Assembly: GCA_027924585.1 (NCBI GenBank)
Contig: BSBM01000825.1
Location: 2,336,001 to 2,400,000 of the forward strand
Source of the DNA: Larix kaempferi
Lineage: Eukaryota; Streptophyta; Pinopsida; Pinales; Pinaceae
Length of the DNA: 64,000 nucleotides
Direction of reading: 5' to 3'
The translations under genes were made by a program, and so were the position numbers. The notes beneath the pieces are model-generated. The model saw only the letters and a list, made by a program, of their open reading frames with translations. It did no database searches and had not been told where the DNA came from. The number at the start of each line of letters is the position of its first letter. Within the stretch, counting starts at the first letter, position 1. Positions 35,405 through 47,569 of the stretch are shown here, piece by piece.

Positions 35405-38400
35405 CAACATCATAAAGAACACACTCCATTGTGCTTCAGTTCTTGACATCTAGTTTAGAAACTCTCAAGGGAGGGACCTCTTGTTGGGTCTTTCGTTTGG
35501 TTAGAACCTGTAATGGAAGCCAACCCCCATTCAGGCTTCCAAACACATAAGGATATGTTTTTTCAAGGCCATATACGTATTATGTGGAAACTGAGTTCCT
35601 CCATTGTGGATAGCAAGCTGGAAGGAGGTGGGGAACCACTTGTCATAACATGAACAGTGTGAGGAAGAAGTCTACATTTGCAATGATTACATAAGATTGT
35701 TGGTGCACTTTTTGTTCAACAATGGCCTCAAATATATCTTTTTCTTTTTCTTTTACACTTATGAGGCAAATGCTGGTTCCACCTTGTGCAGCCATACCCC
35801 ATGAAAAACCCCAACCGTTACAATGAAACATGGGTACTGTCGACAGGTAAACCGGCCCAGACTTCATTTCCCACATTCAAATGTTACTGGCGCCTCTATG
35901 GCCGTACACAGCACCTTTAGGACTAGACATGGTACCTGATCTATGGTTGGATGTATAGTTTAATGCAATAGGTTCTCATTCATCTTCAGGCAAGAGAATC
36001 TCAAAATTGGAATTTCCACTTATCAAAAAAACTTTTCATAGTCCCTAAGGCCTTGATGATCATCATTCAAATATGTTCAATGTTTATCCAATTTATGAAT
36101 CACAATAATGAATGATAATTCCTTTTTACGTATGAAAGAATTCTGACTGCTGCTTTTGTAATTTCCAAGAACTGGTAATCCACAAAGGCCATCGTAGCTT
36201 CTGAATACCTCTAAGAATTCAAATGTTTATTCTATGCAAGGTAAAAAAATATGTCAGAGCTCTGCTTGCCTTGAGAGTATAGGCGTTAGTTCAATATAGG
36301 CCCTATCATAGGGAGCAGTATAATACCATAGGACAGTATAAGGGTTAATTAAAACGTTCTCAATTCGTGAGAATTTGGTAGAGCAATTTTTGTCTAAAAT
36401 CGTAATTTAGAGTGTTCAGATCGTAATTTCGGGGATTTGAGTAGTTTTAAAATGATTTGAGTAGTTTTAAAATTGGATATTTAGTCTAGAGTAGGCAATC
36501 CAGATTGTTAAAATTACAAAATTATAGAAATAGCAATTTTCAATAAAAATTTCAACCTGTTTTTACCCAAAATTCGCCAAAAAAACCAGGCTTTTTGGTT
36601 ATCTTTTATCCTACGCGCTCCCATAAGCTCCTCTATCCTACGGGAAGCACATGCTGAGCATCTTGATTGTGAATTGGGTACTGTCTAAGGATAGAAATCA
36701 TGGGACGGTGTTGTACAAAAGCTTAGAGTTGTCCCAAAACCTTCAAATTAGAGACACAAGGCAATTTAAACTGTAAGCGAACTGCTGAGAAGAGGAGTAT
36801 CTGTATTTAATGTGAGAAAAAAAATTCAAACATTGGGATATGCCTTGTAGTAATATATTTTGCAATATCACATTAAAAAACTACAAGTCAAAGATTGTAT
36901 AAAAGGTATGACAATGAAATTTGAAACCACTGGCCATGTTAATATCAGAGTTAGGGACGCTAGGGACTTGTACCCACTTTAAAATCTGTTAAACATTGGG
37001 TACTAGTCTTCTTATAAACCAAATAGAAACTGAGGTGCTTTGAACCTAGCAGAGCACTAGTTACCATCCTACCTGTCTGTCTATGGTTTGTGGAATTTGC
37101 CTCACATTTCAATTTCTCTTTGTCATGTGCTTGCTGTCTTTGGATCTGGATAATGGACCAGCTAAATGAATTCTAATAATTTTTTTCCCTAAAGAATGAT
37201 AATTCTTATTCATATTACATAACAAAATAAAAATTACAATCGATATGGATCTTTTATCAGAGTTTCTTCCTAAAAGATGGAGGATGTCACTTGAGAAATC
37301 TATTCTGCTAAAAGGTTATGGAGGCTGCCGTCACCTGAGGAATCTAATCTGTTAAAGTTTCTCCGAGAGATTCAGATGACCGTAAATTGATAGTTTATGG
37401 AGGCTGCTGTCACCTGAGGAATCTAATCTGTTAAAGTTTCTCCGAGAGATCCACATGACTGTAAATTGGTACACAGATATAAACACAAACATGCCGCAAA
37501 CAAGATTTGAATTCAAGTTAAACTCAATTTGTCTTATGCCATATAAATCCAAAAAGACAACCATATCACAAGTAAGAATTGAATTCAAGTTAGAAAGACA
37601 AACATATCACAAATAAGAATTGAATCCAAGTTACAGTGTGGCTTAAGGAAAAACATTCTCAGTCGTTTGAAGAGTTTCATTATAAACACTTTAAAATAGA
37701 AAATAGGATCTAAGCATTCACGTAAGGAAAGCTTTATGATTCGTTTGAAAAGATTAATTGAAGATTGTTTTTTAAGTTTATTAAAATCAATTTAGTAAAT
37801 TAGATCTTAAAAAGAATTGATTATTTGATTTGTTTTAAAATATTATTTTTATATTAAAAAAGTTTAAAGAGAAGTGTTCTTAACTTGTTATAGGAATTAT
37901 AGTTTTGAGGAGTTGGAAAAATAGTTTTGAAATATAGTTTTCGGGAGTTGGAAAAATAGCTTCGAAGAGTTGGAAAATTAGAAAAATCAAAGATTATAAA
38001 ACTAAAAATAAGATTAGTTAGTAAATCTTATTGTCCAATAACAGGAAACTGTTTTTAGGATATCGACCTAACCTTATTTTGAATTCTAAATACTTTTGTC
38101 GCTCCATCCCTGCAAGGACAGAGAACCCGTCGTTGTCCCAGCCGTGTTGAGACTGGGGGCTCTCACGGAAGTAAGAATAGGAGAGCACTCATCTTGGCTT
38201 ATATATTAAGCCTTATGGGATATGTCAATTAAACGAATATAAAGCTACACAGCAAATTTCCCCCAAAAAATCGTTTTGAAGGCATAAACATGAGCCACAG
38301 ATTTGTTTATAACTTACAACGTCCCCTGTTTTGATATTTAGAGAGGCGCGAAGCACCGAGGCAAGCCTTCGACAGCGCTCTGCTGTTTGCGCCCATGTAA

Positions 38401-38743
38401 ATCGAGTAGATCCGTAGACTACTGAAGTTCCTTCTCTATACGTGCTGCCTGCTCTCTCCAAGAAACTCATTGGCGAGAGAGGATCTCTGTTGGCCTTGCA
38501 TGGCTTCAGTTCTTTAAAATGGGGAGTCTTTGGGATTATTTCTTCCCTGCACCACAAACGTAATAAGTTTGTCCCACTGGTTAATGAAACAACACAACAG
38601 CAACTTATCTACTGTGCGTGGCCAATATCAAAATAAAGTCAAAAAATGGGAGGAGAGTTTGATTTAACTCACTGAGAAACAACTGTGGAGATGTAGCGAA
38701 TGCGAGGAATTATCCTCCTGATGCTCCCGAGCATTTTCTCCAT
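35405..38743 (-). pseudogene. Acyl-activating enzyme pseudogene, copy 2
   Basis: Exon 1 38743-38673 and exon 2 38546-38318 keep the lengths (71 and 229 bp), splice sites and reading phase of the intact gene, reading EKMLGSIRRIIPRIRYIS and [16 protein letters not shown]. Exon 3 survives as about 36211-35405, with the same 5' deletion, P-loop insertion (35930-35965) and C-terminal truncation as copy 1. A MITE-like element interrupts the intron. It also carries about 170 bp at 38040-38215, GC-rich in its middle, that copy 1 lacks. Codon 1 of exon 1 is intact but no functional enzyme can result. Confidence 0.92.
36311..36622. mobile_element. MITE-like insertion, 312 bp
   Basis: Present in copy 2 and absent from copy 1. 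Ends are GGGAGC and GCTCCC, with weaker similarity extending about 15 bases inward. ATA on both sides (36308-36310, 36623-36625) suggests a 3-bp target duplication, as in PIF/Harbinger-type elements. A diverged relative lies at about 19040-19525. Confidence 0.7.
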
Positions 38744-38744
38744 C

Positions 38745-40700
38745 GGCTCAGCCTGGAGGATTTTACTTGCTCTGCAGTACCATAACAGGTTTATGTCAAT
38801 TGCCCTTGGAAGGACAAGAACATATATTTCTGTTAATCTCTCCCGGGGAAGAAGGTAGGCTGGCCCATCCCCAGATTCCCCGCGACCCCGACTTAAGAGG
38901 ATTGTGCAGTAAGGGGATCAAACACGCAGCAAATTTAACGTTGACTTTCTTGTGATGGATGCATTACATTGACTTTGATGCCCGTCCGTTGGATACATAA
39001 AGTTTAGAAAATAAAAATAAAAAAGTCCAAATCAATCATAAAAATAAAACTCCAAAACAATAATTTAATATGTAGAATACTAGATAATAAAATGATTTGA
39101 AAAGTATAATATTATTTTTTATTGTGTTGAGAAGATGTATTTCTAGAGCTTTGGTGGAGGGAAAGTGTCATCTATTTTTAGAGTGAAAAAAGTTTACCCC
39201 ATCAAAATTGGGCTAAATGGGGCTTCAAAAAATGCAAATTGGTGAACTTTTTTTTTGGAAAAAAACATGGAAAAATAGCTCAAGGGCTAAATTTCGCCCC
39301 TCGCCTCTGTATGTTGTAGAATAGGGATGAAAAAAATGTGTGCTATAATTTAATAGTAAGATTTACAAATTTAATCCTTCTCAAAGCTTTATAAAACCAA
39401 ATTTAAATAAATCTATATTAACCTATTTCAATTTGTGAAACTTATTAACATAATCTAAAAATAGCTTCATAATCATAAGTCGCTACGTATCAATTTCAGG
39501 GGATGCCATCTCGTTTAGTATTAGTTTATAGGAGCTTTTGGTCATAAACTGTTTTTTAAATTTTAAGTAGATTTAATTTGGTACAGACTTATCTTTTTCC
39601 AATACGCGTGAAAAAGGTTATGTGTAGTTCAATTGTAAGTATATTAATATGATTATGACTACAAATTTAACATGATTCATTTCCAATTTATATTTTTGAA
39701 ATTTTTATAAAAATGAAAATCTTATTTTTTTATATTAATAAAATTTAAATTATTTTAAAATTTAAAATTTAATATGATTTGATTATACTTTATATTGTGA
39801 AAATTTAATAAATATAAAATTTTATTTTTCATATAAATAAAAATTAAATCATAATTTTTTATAATAATTATAATCTATTTTTAAAGTTATAATGAAATTA
39901 AATATTAATTGAATGTATGAAACATTTTTATGTATGAGAAAAAAAAATCCTTATGTACAAATAATATTATTAAAACTTAATTCATAAAAAATTATACTTT
40001 TCTTTAAATTTTAATTTAAAAAAAATCAAAATAAAAATAATTTGAATATCAAAATTGAAACACCTTATTGTTTTTCCCACTTTTTTTGGTCTCTTGGTTG
40101 TCATTTGAGAAGTTTGGATCTATGTAAATCTATCACAAAAGGTTGTAGATTTGATGCAAGTGTGAACATAGCTCTTGGGAGTATGTGAAGATATCCATGA
40201 CTTTGAGTTATTAAATCACTTCATTTTTCTAGCCATCAGTGAAACCCTAAAAGTGGAAGCACTCCTCCCATCATGCACAACTATTAGCAAACCCTATTTC
40301 TTCTTCTAAATATAGGCATGTTATTCTCTTGTGGAACAATTTGACCTCTTGTTTACTTAAATCATTGATATCATTTTTCATGTTCTTACACTAGATGACT
40401 CTCTAGTTGGGTGCTTTCACATTGATCCCTTATCCTCAATCACTAGATCCATGCCACCATTTATTTATATTTTCATATCTATCTTAAACTCTATTTGCTC
40501 ATGCTTCTCATATTTTAGGTTGATTAGATATCCATTGGGCCAACTTTGTAACTAAGTGATTTAAAGTTTTTTATGGAAGGTTCACTCCATCTCATCGCTC
40601 TACATAGGATGCTTAGATCCTTTACTCTAAATATCGAGTTTTCCTTGATGGTATAACGCTTTTAATGGTGATGGACTTGAGAATTTAAATTTTTGTGCTA
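38745..40700. other. Intergenic DNA, very AT-rich
   Basis: The first 80 bp match the 5' flank of the acyl-activating enzyme gene. From 39000 to 40080 the sequence is strongly AT-rich with homopolymer runs. No genes are seen. Confidence 0.6.
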
Positions 40701-40707
40701 TTCCATT

Positions 40708-41973
40708 CTACAAGTCAACTAAGACTGTTTTTCTACCCAAAGTAACAGGTACCCGAGGGAGGAATCCCACTGGTTCACTAGGTCTTCTATTGAAGGTCAA
40801 CAACCAATTAACAGTTGGAACAAGGTTAGGGAAACCTAAATATCTCCAAGCATAGGGGGATAAGATACTAACAAAGGCTCCTTCATCTACAATACATCGA
40901 TGAACTACATGGTTTCCGATATCAAACCTTATCTGGAAAAATGTAGATGAAGGAAGACGAGGCCCGGCTAGACTATTCCACTCAAAGGAAATGATCCTAG
41001 AGCTTGGTAGGGGTTCACCTAGCACAGATGAAGTACCCCCTTTTTTAGAAACATCCGAATTGGTAATGCAGAAAACTTCAGGGGTAGGTGCATCAGTTTC
41101 TGAAGGACTGAAGGGATCAGTTGAAGATTGCATCGATTCGATCACTTCACTCTCTGAAGGAAGAGCGGGGTTGACCAAAGACTGTTTTGGTTCAACCACT
41201 TTATCAACCAAAGGTTGACCAGGCTGTTGGGAATCTACAGACAATTCAGGAGCAGAGGATCCTTCAGACATGGACCACACTCTTCGCACCTCTGAAATAG
41301 CAGGGCACAGGTGAGTATGGTGGTATCCCTTGCAAAGTTTACAAGGGAACTTAAGCTTCTGTTTATTAGGTTTGTCAACAATGTCAACTTTCTCAGCATG
41401 ACCTGCAGTGGCCGATTTAGTGTCTCCAGTATGACTCATAGTAACTGGTGACTTGTCATTAATATGACCAGCAGTGATCAATGATGCGTCCTCAACATGA
41501 CCAACAGTGGTTGAAGACATACTTTCAGTATGATTCGTAGTGACTGAAATTTTTCTCCCAGCATGACCTGCAGAGGCTGGTAGGTTCCCCCAACATGACC
41601 TCCAGAGGTTAGGTACGTGCCCCCAGCATGACCTCCAGAGGATGGGTGGCTTCCCCCTTGCTTTGGCATCTTCTCCTTATTCTTCCTCCATCTATTACTT
41701 TTAGACTGTTGGTTACTAATATTACTACTTTCACCACATGAGGTAGAAGGAGGAGGAGAAGATGTTATTGGCGAAAAAGGAATAGGGTTCGGATGCTCTT
41801 GATTTGAGGTGCTTACTTAAGAAGCATCAAGAGCATGCAAGGCGTTCGGAATGGAAAACAACCAAACTGGTATCCCTATAGTGAATCCCGGAAGATTCAA
41901 GGTAGCCATTAAGGGAGTACCAACATTCCCTGAACAGGGGTCCCTTGGTTGGTGCTCACTGGAATGCTAGCCA
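40708..41973 (-). pseudogene. Ty3-gypsy gag and protease fragment
   Basis: Gag starts at an ATG near 41970 (MASIPVSTNQGTPVQG), shifts frame once, and continues through a Ser/Pro-rich part, a Gly/His repeat (SGGHAGGTYLTSGGHVGG, about 41580-41660) and a 270-codon ORF (40708-41520). That ORF has a zinc knuckle, CKLCKGYHHTHLCP, and an aspartic-protease-like segment, IVDEGAFVSILSPYAWRYLG, where D-E-G-A replaces the usual D-S/T-G-A. Similarity is lost at about 40700, so RT and integrase are missing. The matching 5' LTR is at 44056 onward. Confidence 0.75.
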
Positions 41974-44022
41974 TAGTTTCTAAATCAACGAGAAAGAAAT
42001 ATCAAAGGCCAACTAAGAACAAGCAACACAAAGAGCACACCACTAGAAAGGTCCTAGGTAATCCAAACCAAGAAAAAAGATGCCTTCCGGAGGGAAGTAT
42101 GGGATGATTAGGGTCCAAAACAAACCAATGAAGGATGAAGAACAGTTACCCGGGGTCCACAATACAGAGTCTTCAGGCAAGCGTTTGAATCACCAATCGC
42201 CCTCCCAAATAAATGCAAGGGATTTCCTCCCATGTCTGTCCTAGGTACAGTGGAAATAGCCTTCCACCGTCACCTATGTATGAATCCTAAAGTATGGATA
42301 CTAAGGCTACCAATCTTGCAGAAAGGGTCTGGGGGGACATTCCCAGGTCAAATCAATGCGCATGGGAAGGGTAACAAAGCCTGAAACTCAAAAGAACCAA
42401 AAAGGTGCTAATAAGTCCCCGTACGCACATCGATCTTGGTAGATGCTCAATTGAATATCTGAGGGGTATTTCCTCTACTCAATCTCGCACGAACTCGTGC
42501 TTGACTCTGGTGTGAGTGGAGCTTCCCGGTTCACCTTCTACAAAGATGGATTTTCTCCCTAAAAGAATGACACCTATGTTTTGACAAGTTTGAGTGATAG
42601 TGGAGGAGTTAACGCACAACTCCCTACCTCCACAATATTACTTAAGCTATTAGGTGTGTTTCTAAACTAGAAGAAAACCTCAGATCCTATCCAAGTTACT
42701 GATTGCTTGCTTTAAAAATGTACTTCAAAAACTTTCTGAAGAAGTAAAACAAGTGCAACTAAAGAAATATATTCTTTAATTGAAACATGAAGCACTTAAT
42801 CACCACAAATATGCACTCACCCACTCTCCATTTCTTTTCAATGCAAGTCCTAAAGATATAATCTGGAATGCATATGCAAAAAAATTGTATCTAATGCAAA
42901 TTTTTAGTCTTTTCAAATGCAAAAGGTAAAAATTTAAAGTCTAATGTGCAAAATCAAACTTAAAACCTAAGCATGAAACTACTCAAACAACTAGCTATGC
43001 AAAAGAAAATTTCTTGTTTTTTGATGCAAAGCACTCCTAAATCCTTTAATCCACTTACAAAGTATTCCACCAACACTAACTTATAAAATGAACCAAATTT
43101 TTATGCTTTTCAAGGTGAGAACAAAACTAAAATTCTAAGTAACACACTACCAAAGCAAATGCAAAAACTTTCAGATCTCCTTATTAAACAATGAAAGCAA
43201 CCATAAACCCTCAGATTCTTATAATGTAAGCATGCCAAAATTGGGAAAATCATACACCAAGGAATTTTAGACCCAATCAAAGCAAAGGAACTACTATGAA
43301 ATATGGTTTGGTAAAGCTAGGTCTGCACACAAATAGTGCAATCAAGGTCCTAAACAACAGAAAAGACACTTGAAATTTCACTACAAAAGAGAGATCAAAA
43401 GCATAAGAAAGGACAAGAAACCAATCTAAAGAGAAATTTTCACTCAAATAGATATAAATAGGGTCAAATAGACTCAATAGGTTCCAAATCCAATCAAATT
43501 GGAGGAACTAGATTCAGTTAGACTCAAATTAGGGTAAAAAACACCAAACTTGTTCACAAACCCCCAACTTGGGTCAACAAGCCCCAAATTATTCCAAAGA
43601 AGCCCAAATTTATTCAAAAATATCCCAAACATCAAAATAACATCAATCAAAAGACAAGACACTACTTCCAAGGGGTCCTACACAGACCTAGGATCAACAG
43701 GGACTCCAAAAATGCAATCAAAACCCCCCCAAAAGCTCCAAAATTGAAAAACTCATGTACAATAGGTCCTTACGAGTGTGAAAGGGTACAAGTGCGAGGG
43801 AAACACGGGTGGAAAAGGATTACACCTACGAATTTGTCTCAGACCCGTGACTGTAAGTACCAGAAACTTGCGGGTATGTAGAAAAATCCAAAAATTTGCA
43901 AAATTTCATTAAAAAACTGAGCAAGGAAGGGTCTAACAAAGCTAATGACTGGTCCTAACATGAAATTAAACGTATACATTCAAATATACTAGAAAAAATG
44001 GCCTTGGATACCCCAAATTAGA
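41974..44022 (-). other. Long untranslated leader of the gypsy gag fragment
   Basis: About 2 kb between the primer site and gag, without credible coding sequence. It is A-rich on the plus strand. Confidence 0.45.
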
Positions 44023-44055
44023 TAGGCTTCTCCCCAGTGGAGTCGCTAGTTTTGT
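44023..44055 (-). other. Probable primer-binding site
   Basis: The minus strand reads AGCGACTCCACTGGGGA shortly after the LTR end (CCCTAACA), a form I associate with the primer-site region of several plant gypsy elements. The tRNA was not identified. Confidence 0.5.
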
Positions 44056-44759
44056 TGTTAGGGAAAGTGTTCCTATAGTCGGGGTGAGACTACCAACGTA
44101 TTGGGGTAAAATATAGACATACAAGGTTCTGCACGTACAATGATTAAGCAAAGAGATTAGGGTTAGGAGGATATGTACCTTATTCAAAAGGTTGATCCAA
44201 GCCTCTCTTCTTTCTCTCCAATGCAACAACCTGCAAAACAACTTCAAAACCTTCCTCAAACCAATTTGACTACAAATAAAAGATTGATATTCATAAGAGA
44301 ATCAAACATTAAATTGTAATCAAATCTGAAACATACATGAAAAAATATATTTGGAAAGGGAAGAATGTCCAATCTTTATTAATGAATGAAGCAAGTACAT
44401 AAAATTATACCTTCCTTCAAGCATGTCACTTCATGAAACCAAGATTCAAGGTCTCCCGCTCTTGAGTCTTCTCCAAGGATCACAACCTTTGATAAGATGT
44501 GCTAGGGTTTACAAGAAACTAGGGCACAAGTGAGGGAGTCGTGAATCCAAATTCCTCCAGCATAACACTATAATGGGATTCATTTCCTTTTCATGGTCCC
44601 TCTCCCTCTCTTATATAGCAAGTGAAGAAGATATGGTCGAATAGAAAGTAGTTACAACCGAAGAGAAGGTTCCCAAACCACCCCAAACCAACCATTTTTC
44701 GTGATTATATATATATATTAGTGTTTCTGAGGTACCCATGCCTTTGAACATGGAAAACT
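44056..44759 (-). mobile_element. 5' LTR of the gypsy gag fragment, part 1 (split by the nested element)
   Basis: It starts TGTTAGGG next to the primer site and is interrupted at 44760 by a complete gypsy element; the remainder resumes at 49008. The AAAAC target is duplicated on both sides. Confidence 0.65.
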
Positions 44760-45174
44760 GTGAAGAACCTGCAATAATTAATTAATGCAAATACACGAGA
44801 TATCAGAAATAATAGAACTCAGAATCACTTTTATATTGATCACGAGCCACTTCGAGGGGGCAACCTCCTTTGAGCAAGCTCAATACAATTAACTTCACGG
44901 TGCCTTCAATGACCTCAACACACACTTATATACTAAGTCTATGCCCAATACTATGAGTCAAAACCATGGGACATATAATACTACGGGACGACTTACAAAG
45001 CATATGCGTCCAATACTATGGGTCAATACTATGGGCTAATATAAACTACGGATCAACAAATACTACGAGACGACTTACAAAGCATATGCGTCCAACAACA
45101 ATATACTAACATAGTAAAGAGAAGGGTTGACATAGGTTCCTAACATCCCCTCTCCCTTAGAAAAAGCTTTGTCC

Positions 45175-46100
45175 TCAAAGCTTTGGTTGGAGAAATTGCT
45201 GCAGAATCTGAAGGAGTGGTTCCCTGGTAGCATCCTCGGGTGGCATTTCGGGCCACTGACGCCTTTGGAGTGTCAAGGAGGATTGCTCGGAAGGCTGTAG
45301 ATGAAGAAGAACCCTGTCAGATGCGTGGAAAATGCGCTCAGAACAGTGCTGATCGGCTTGTTGTTTCAGGCGAATTCTGGCCATGTGAAGATTGTCCTGC
45401 AGAATGAGAAGAATCTAATCGCGGTTTCGAAGAACTGAGTCAATTTCCTGAACTGGGGAGCTGCTAAGGGTGTATGGAAGAAGAACTGGTGGTGTTTTTC
45501 CATAGACTTCTTCATATGGTGTCCTTTGAGATGTGGTATTGTACCACCAAAGCGCTGCTAGGAAATCCATAGAAATAGTTGGCCAAAGCTGTGTAGGGAT
45601 GGGCAAGGGTTTGAGCAATCCCGAAAGGAGTGTCGTTTCACCCTTGTTGACTTGGAAAGTATCATCGTCAGCCACCATCTGTTGAATTGTCATTTTTAGT
45701 CCCTGCCAAAAGAAGTTACATTGTTCCCGGTCATACATTTTGCAGAACCCAGAGTGCCCTGTTGATGAAGAAGCATGGAGTTCATAGAAGAGAGAGCCCT
45801 ATTGAACATATTGCAACCAATTTGGAACAAGCAGAGAAAGAGTTGTAAGAGAAACTGGGTCATCAATTGTGCAAGAAGGAGCATCTTCCACCATATTGTC
45901 CTTACACTTCTTGTAAGTGATCACATAGGGATAACCCATTTCAGGTGTGTTGGGCAGGAGACCCATTGTTCCAAAAAAAATTCCAGACTCTGGAGATCAG
46001 TCTTGATGCATAAATAATTCCCTAATAGGTATGGCTGCCACTTCTGTACTGCATGCAAAATAGCCATGATTTCCTGCTGAGAGGTAGATGTGGCTAAATT
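45175..46100 (-). pseudogene. Remnant pol: RNase H, integrase and chromodomain pieces
   Basis: RNase H survives as QQEIMAILHAVQKWQPYLLG and FFLEQW. Integrase survives as LHASSSTGHSGF, KMYDREQCNFFWQGLKM, then KPLPIPTQLWPTISMDFLAAL, after which the sequence jumps to WYNTTSQRTPYEEVYGKTPP, skipping the catalytic core. The C-terminal part (ERIFHASDRVLLHLQP) runs into a chromodomain tail, WPEMPPEDATREPLLQILQQF, with the middle of the domain missing. The element cannot supply its own RT or integrase. Confidence 0.85.
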
Positions 46101-47569
46101 CTTACCGGAAAGGTCTCTTGAAGGTAGCAAGCGCATTGGTTCAGCAAAGATACCTGCATATCTATCCAAGGAAGTAGTGGAGACTGTTGATGGGTGCATC
46201 TGAATAGAATTGAGCTGAGCGATGACACCATGTGAATTATTCTTAAGGATTTTTTCCAGGCGATGTGAACTGATGATGCAGAGAGACCCTGGTTGTAAGC
46301 CCATAAATTTGTGTTGTGCCCCATTGACTTTAAACTGCATCCAAAGTTCAGCAAAATCCCATAAGATGGGGCCAAGTGTGTGTAACCATTGAACGCCCAA
46401 AACCACATCACATCCGCCTAAGGACAAGGCAAACATGTCAGAGCATAGGTTATAATCTTCCATAGAGATACACACATTGTGACACTTCCCCTTGCAAGGT
46501 AAGGTGCCCCCATTGGCAACCATGACTTCAAAGTTGGAGCAAGGATGGACAAAACAATCAGCCTGTTTGGAAATCCGAGGGTCAATGAAGTTATGAGTGG
46601 TACCAGAATCAATGAGTATGGTAAGAGGGAGCTTCTTGAAGTATCCCCTGACCCGCATTGTTTGTGGGGTGGTGACGCCGGTTACAGCATGGATAGAGAT
46701 CTCGGGTGGGTCGTCCTGAGATGAGGTGTCAACAGGCGGGTGTTGAATGTCGACCTGATTATCTACTGTATCTGTAGCTTCTTCACCAAGTTCTAAGGCA
46801 GGCGGAGAATCCACATCCAAGAGATAGAGATTTTGGTGAACACATCTATGTCCCCAAGTGAATTTCTCATCACAATTATAGCAAAGCCCTTTTTCTTGGC
46901 GTGCCTGCATTTCTATTTCAGACAAATGCTTGATAGGAGTTGGTTGAGGAGAACTAGGACTTCCATCATTGTGTTGGGACAAAACATTTTGACCTCTGAG
47001 CGGATTTCATCCTTGAGACCACTGATAAAACAACTCCTGTAGAATTCATCAGACAATCCTTCTGTGTGATTGGCCAATTTCTCAAATTTTGTGTGATACT
47101 CTCTCACTGTGCCAATTTGGTGAAGTTTAGTGAGTGCTCCTGTGAAATCATCAAAAGCACTAGGACCAAATCGTGGCAAAATGAGTTGGCAAAAATCTGT
47201 CCAGTTTGGCTCGGGATGAGCTTTGATGTACCAACGGTACCATTGAAGGGCTTCCTGTTCCAAATGAAAGGATGCAAGTGGAAATTTCTGGGCATCAGAA
47301 GTATTATGCAGACTGAAATATTGTTCTGCTCGATATATCCATCTAGTCGAATCAGTACCATTGAAGCGAGGAAAATCGAGCTTCGACCCACGAAAATTGC
47401 TGGAAGAAGAGAACCCGGTGGCTGCAAAAGATTCTGACTGTCTGGTATTGTTCATGGCTGAATGTTGAAGATGGAGGCTGAGAAATTTTTCATCCAGATC
47501 TTGGAGTTTGGTTTGGATGGCTGCAAGTGCTTCCTCCATGGTGTGTGCTCCTGCACGGGTGACAACCAT
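46094..47569 (-). pseudogene. Gag and protease of the nested 4.24-kb gypsy element
   Basis: Gag starts at 47569 (MVVTRAGAHTMEEALAAIQ), with a core containing KLDFPRFNGTDSTRWIY, WYRWYIKAHPEPNWTDF and LHQIGTVREYHTKFEKL. A frame change near 46970 leads into CYNCDEKFTWGHRC (zinc knuckle), then protease LTILIDSGTTHNFID (about 46580-46620) and DVVLGVQWLHTLGP. After YAGIFAEPMRLLPSRDL the frame enters RNase H directly, so the RT palm is deleted. The protease site D-S-G is intact. Confidence 0.88.

Larger units (their letters stand above)
34139..38743. repeat. Tandem duplication unit 2
   Basis: The unit contains a copia RT fragment (34139-34490: LKKNVREIVPRLEK, YMAKFIKRELSQ), the unidentified repeat (about 34497-35404) and pseudogene copy 2, in the same order and orientation as unit 1. 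Its right end continues into sequence homologous to the real gene's 5' flank, so the outer boundary is ancestral and the internal junction at 34139 is the duplication breakpoint. Confidence 0.9.
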
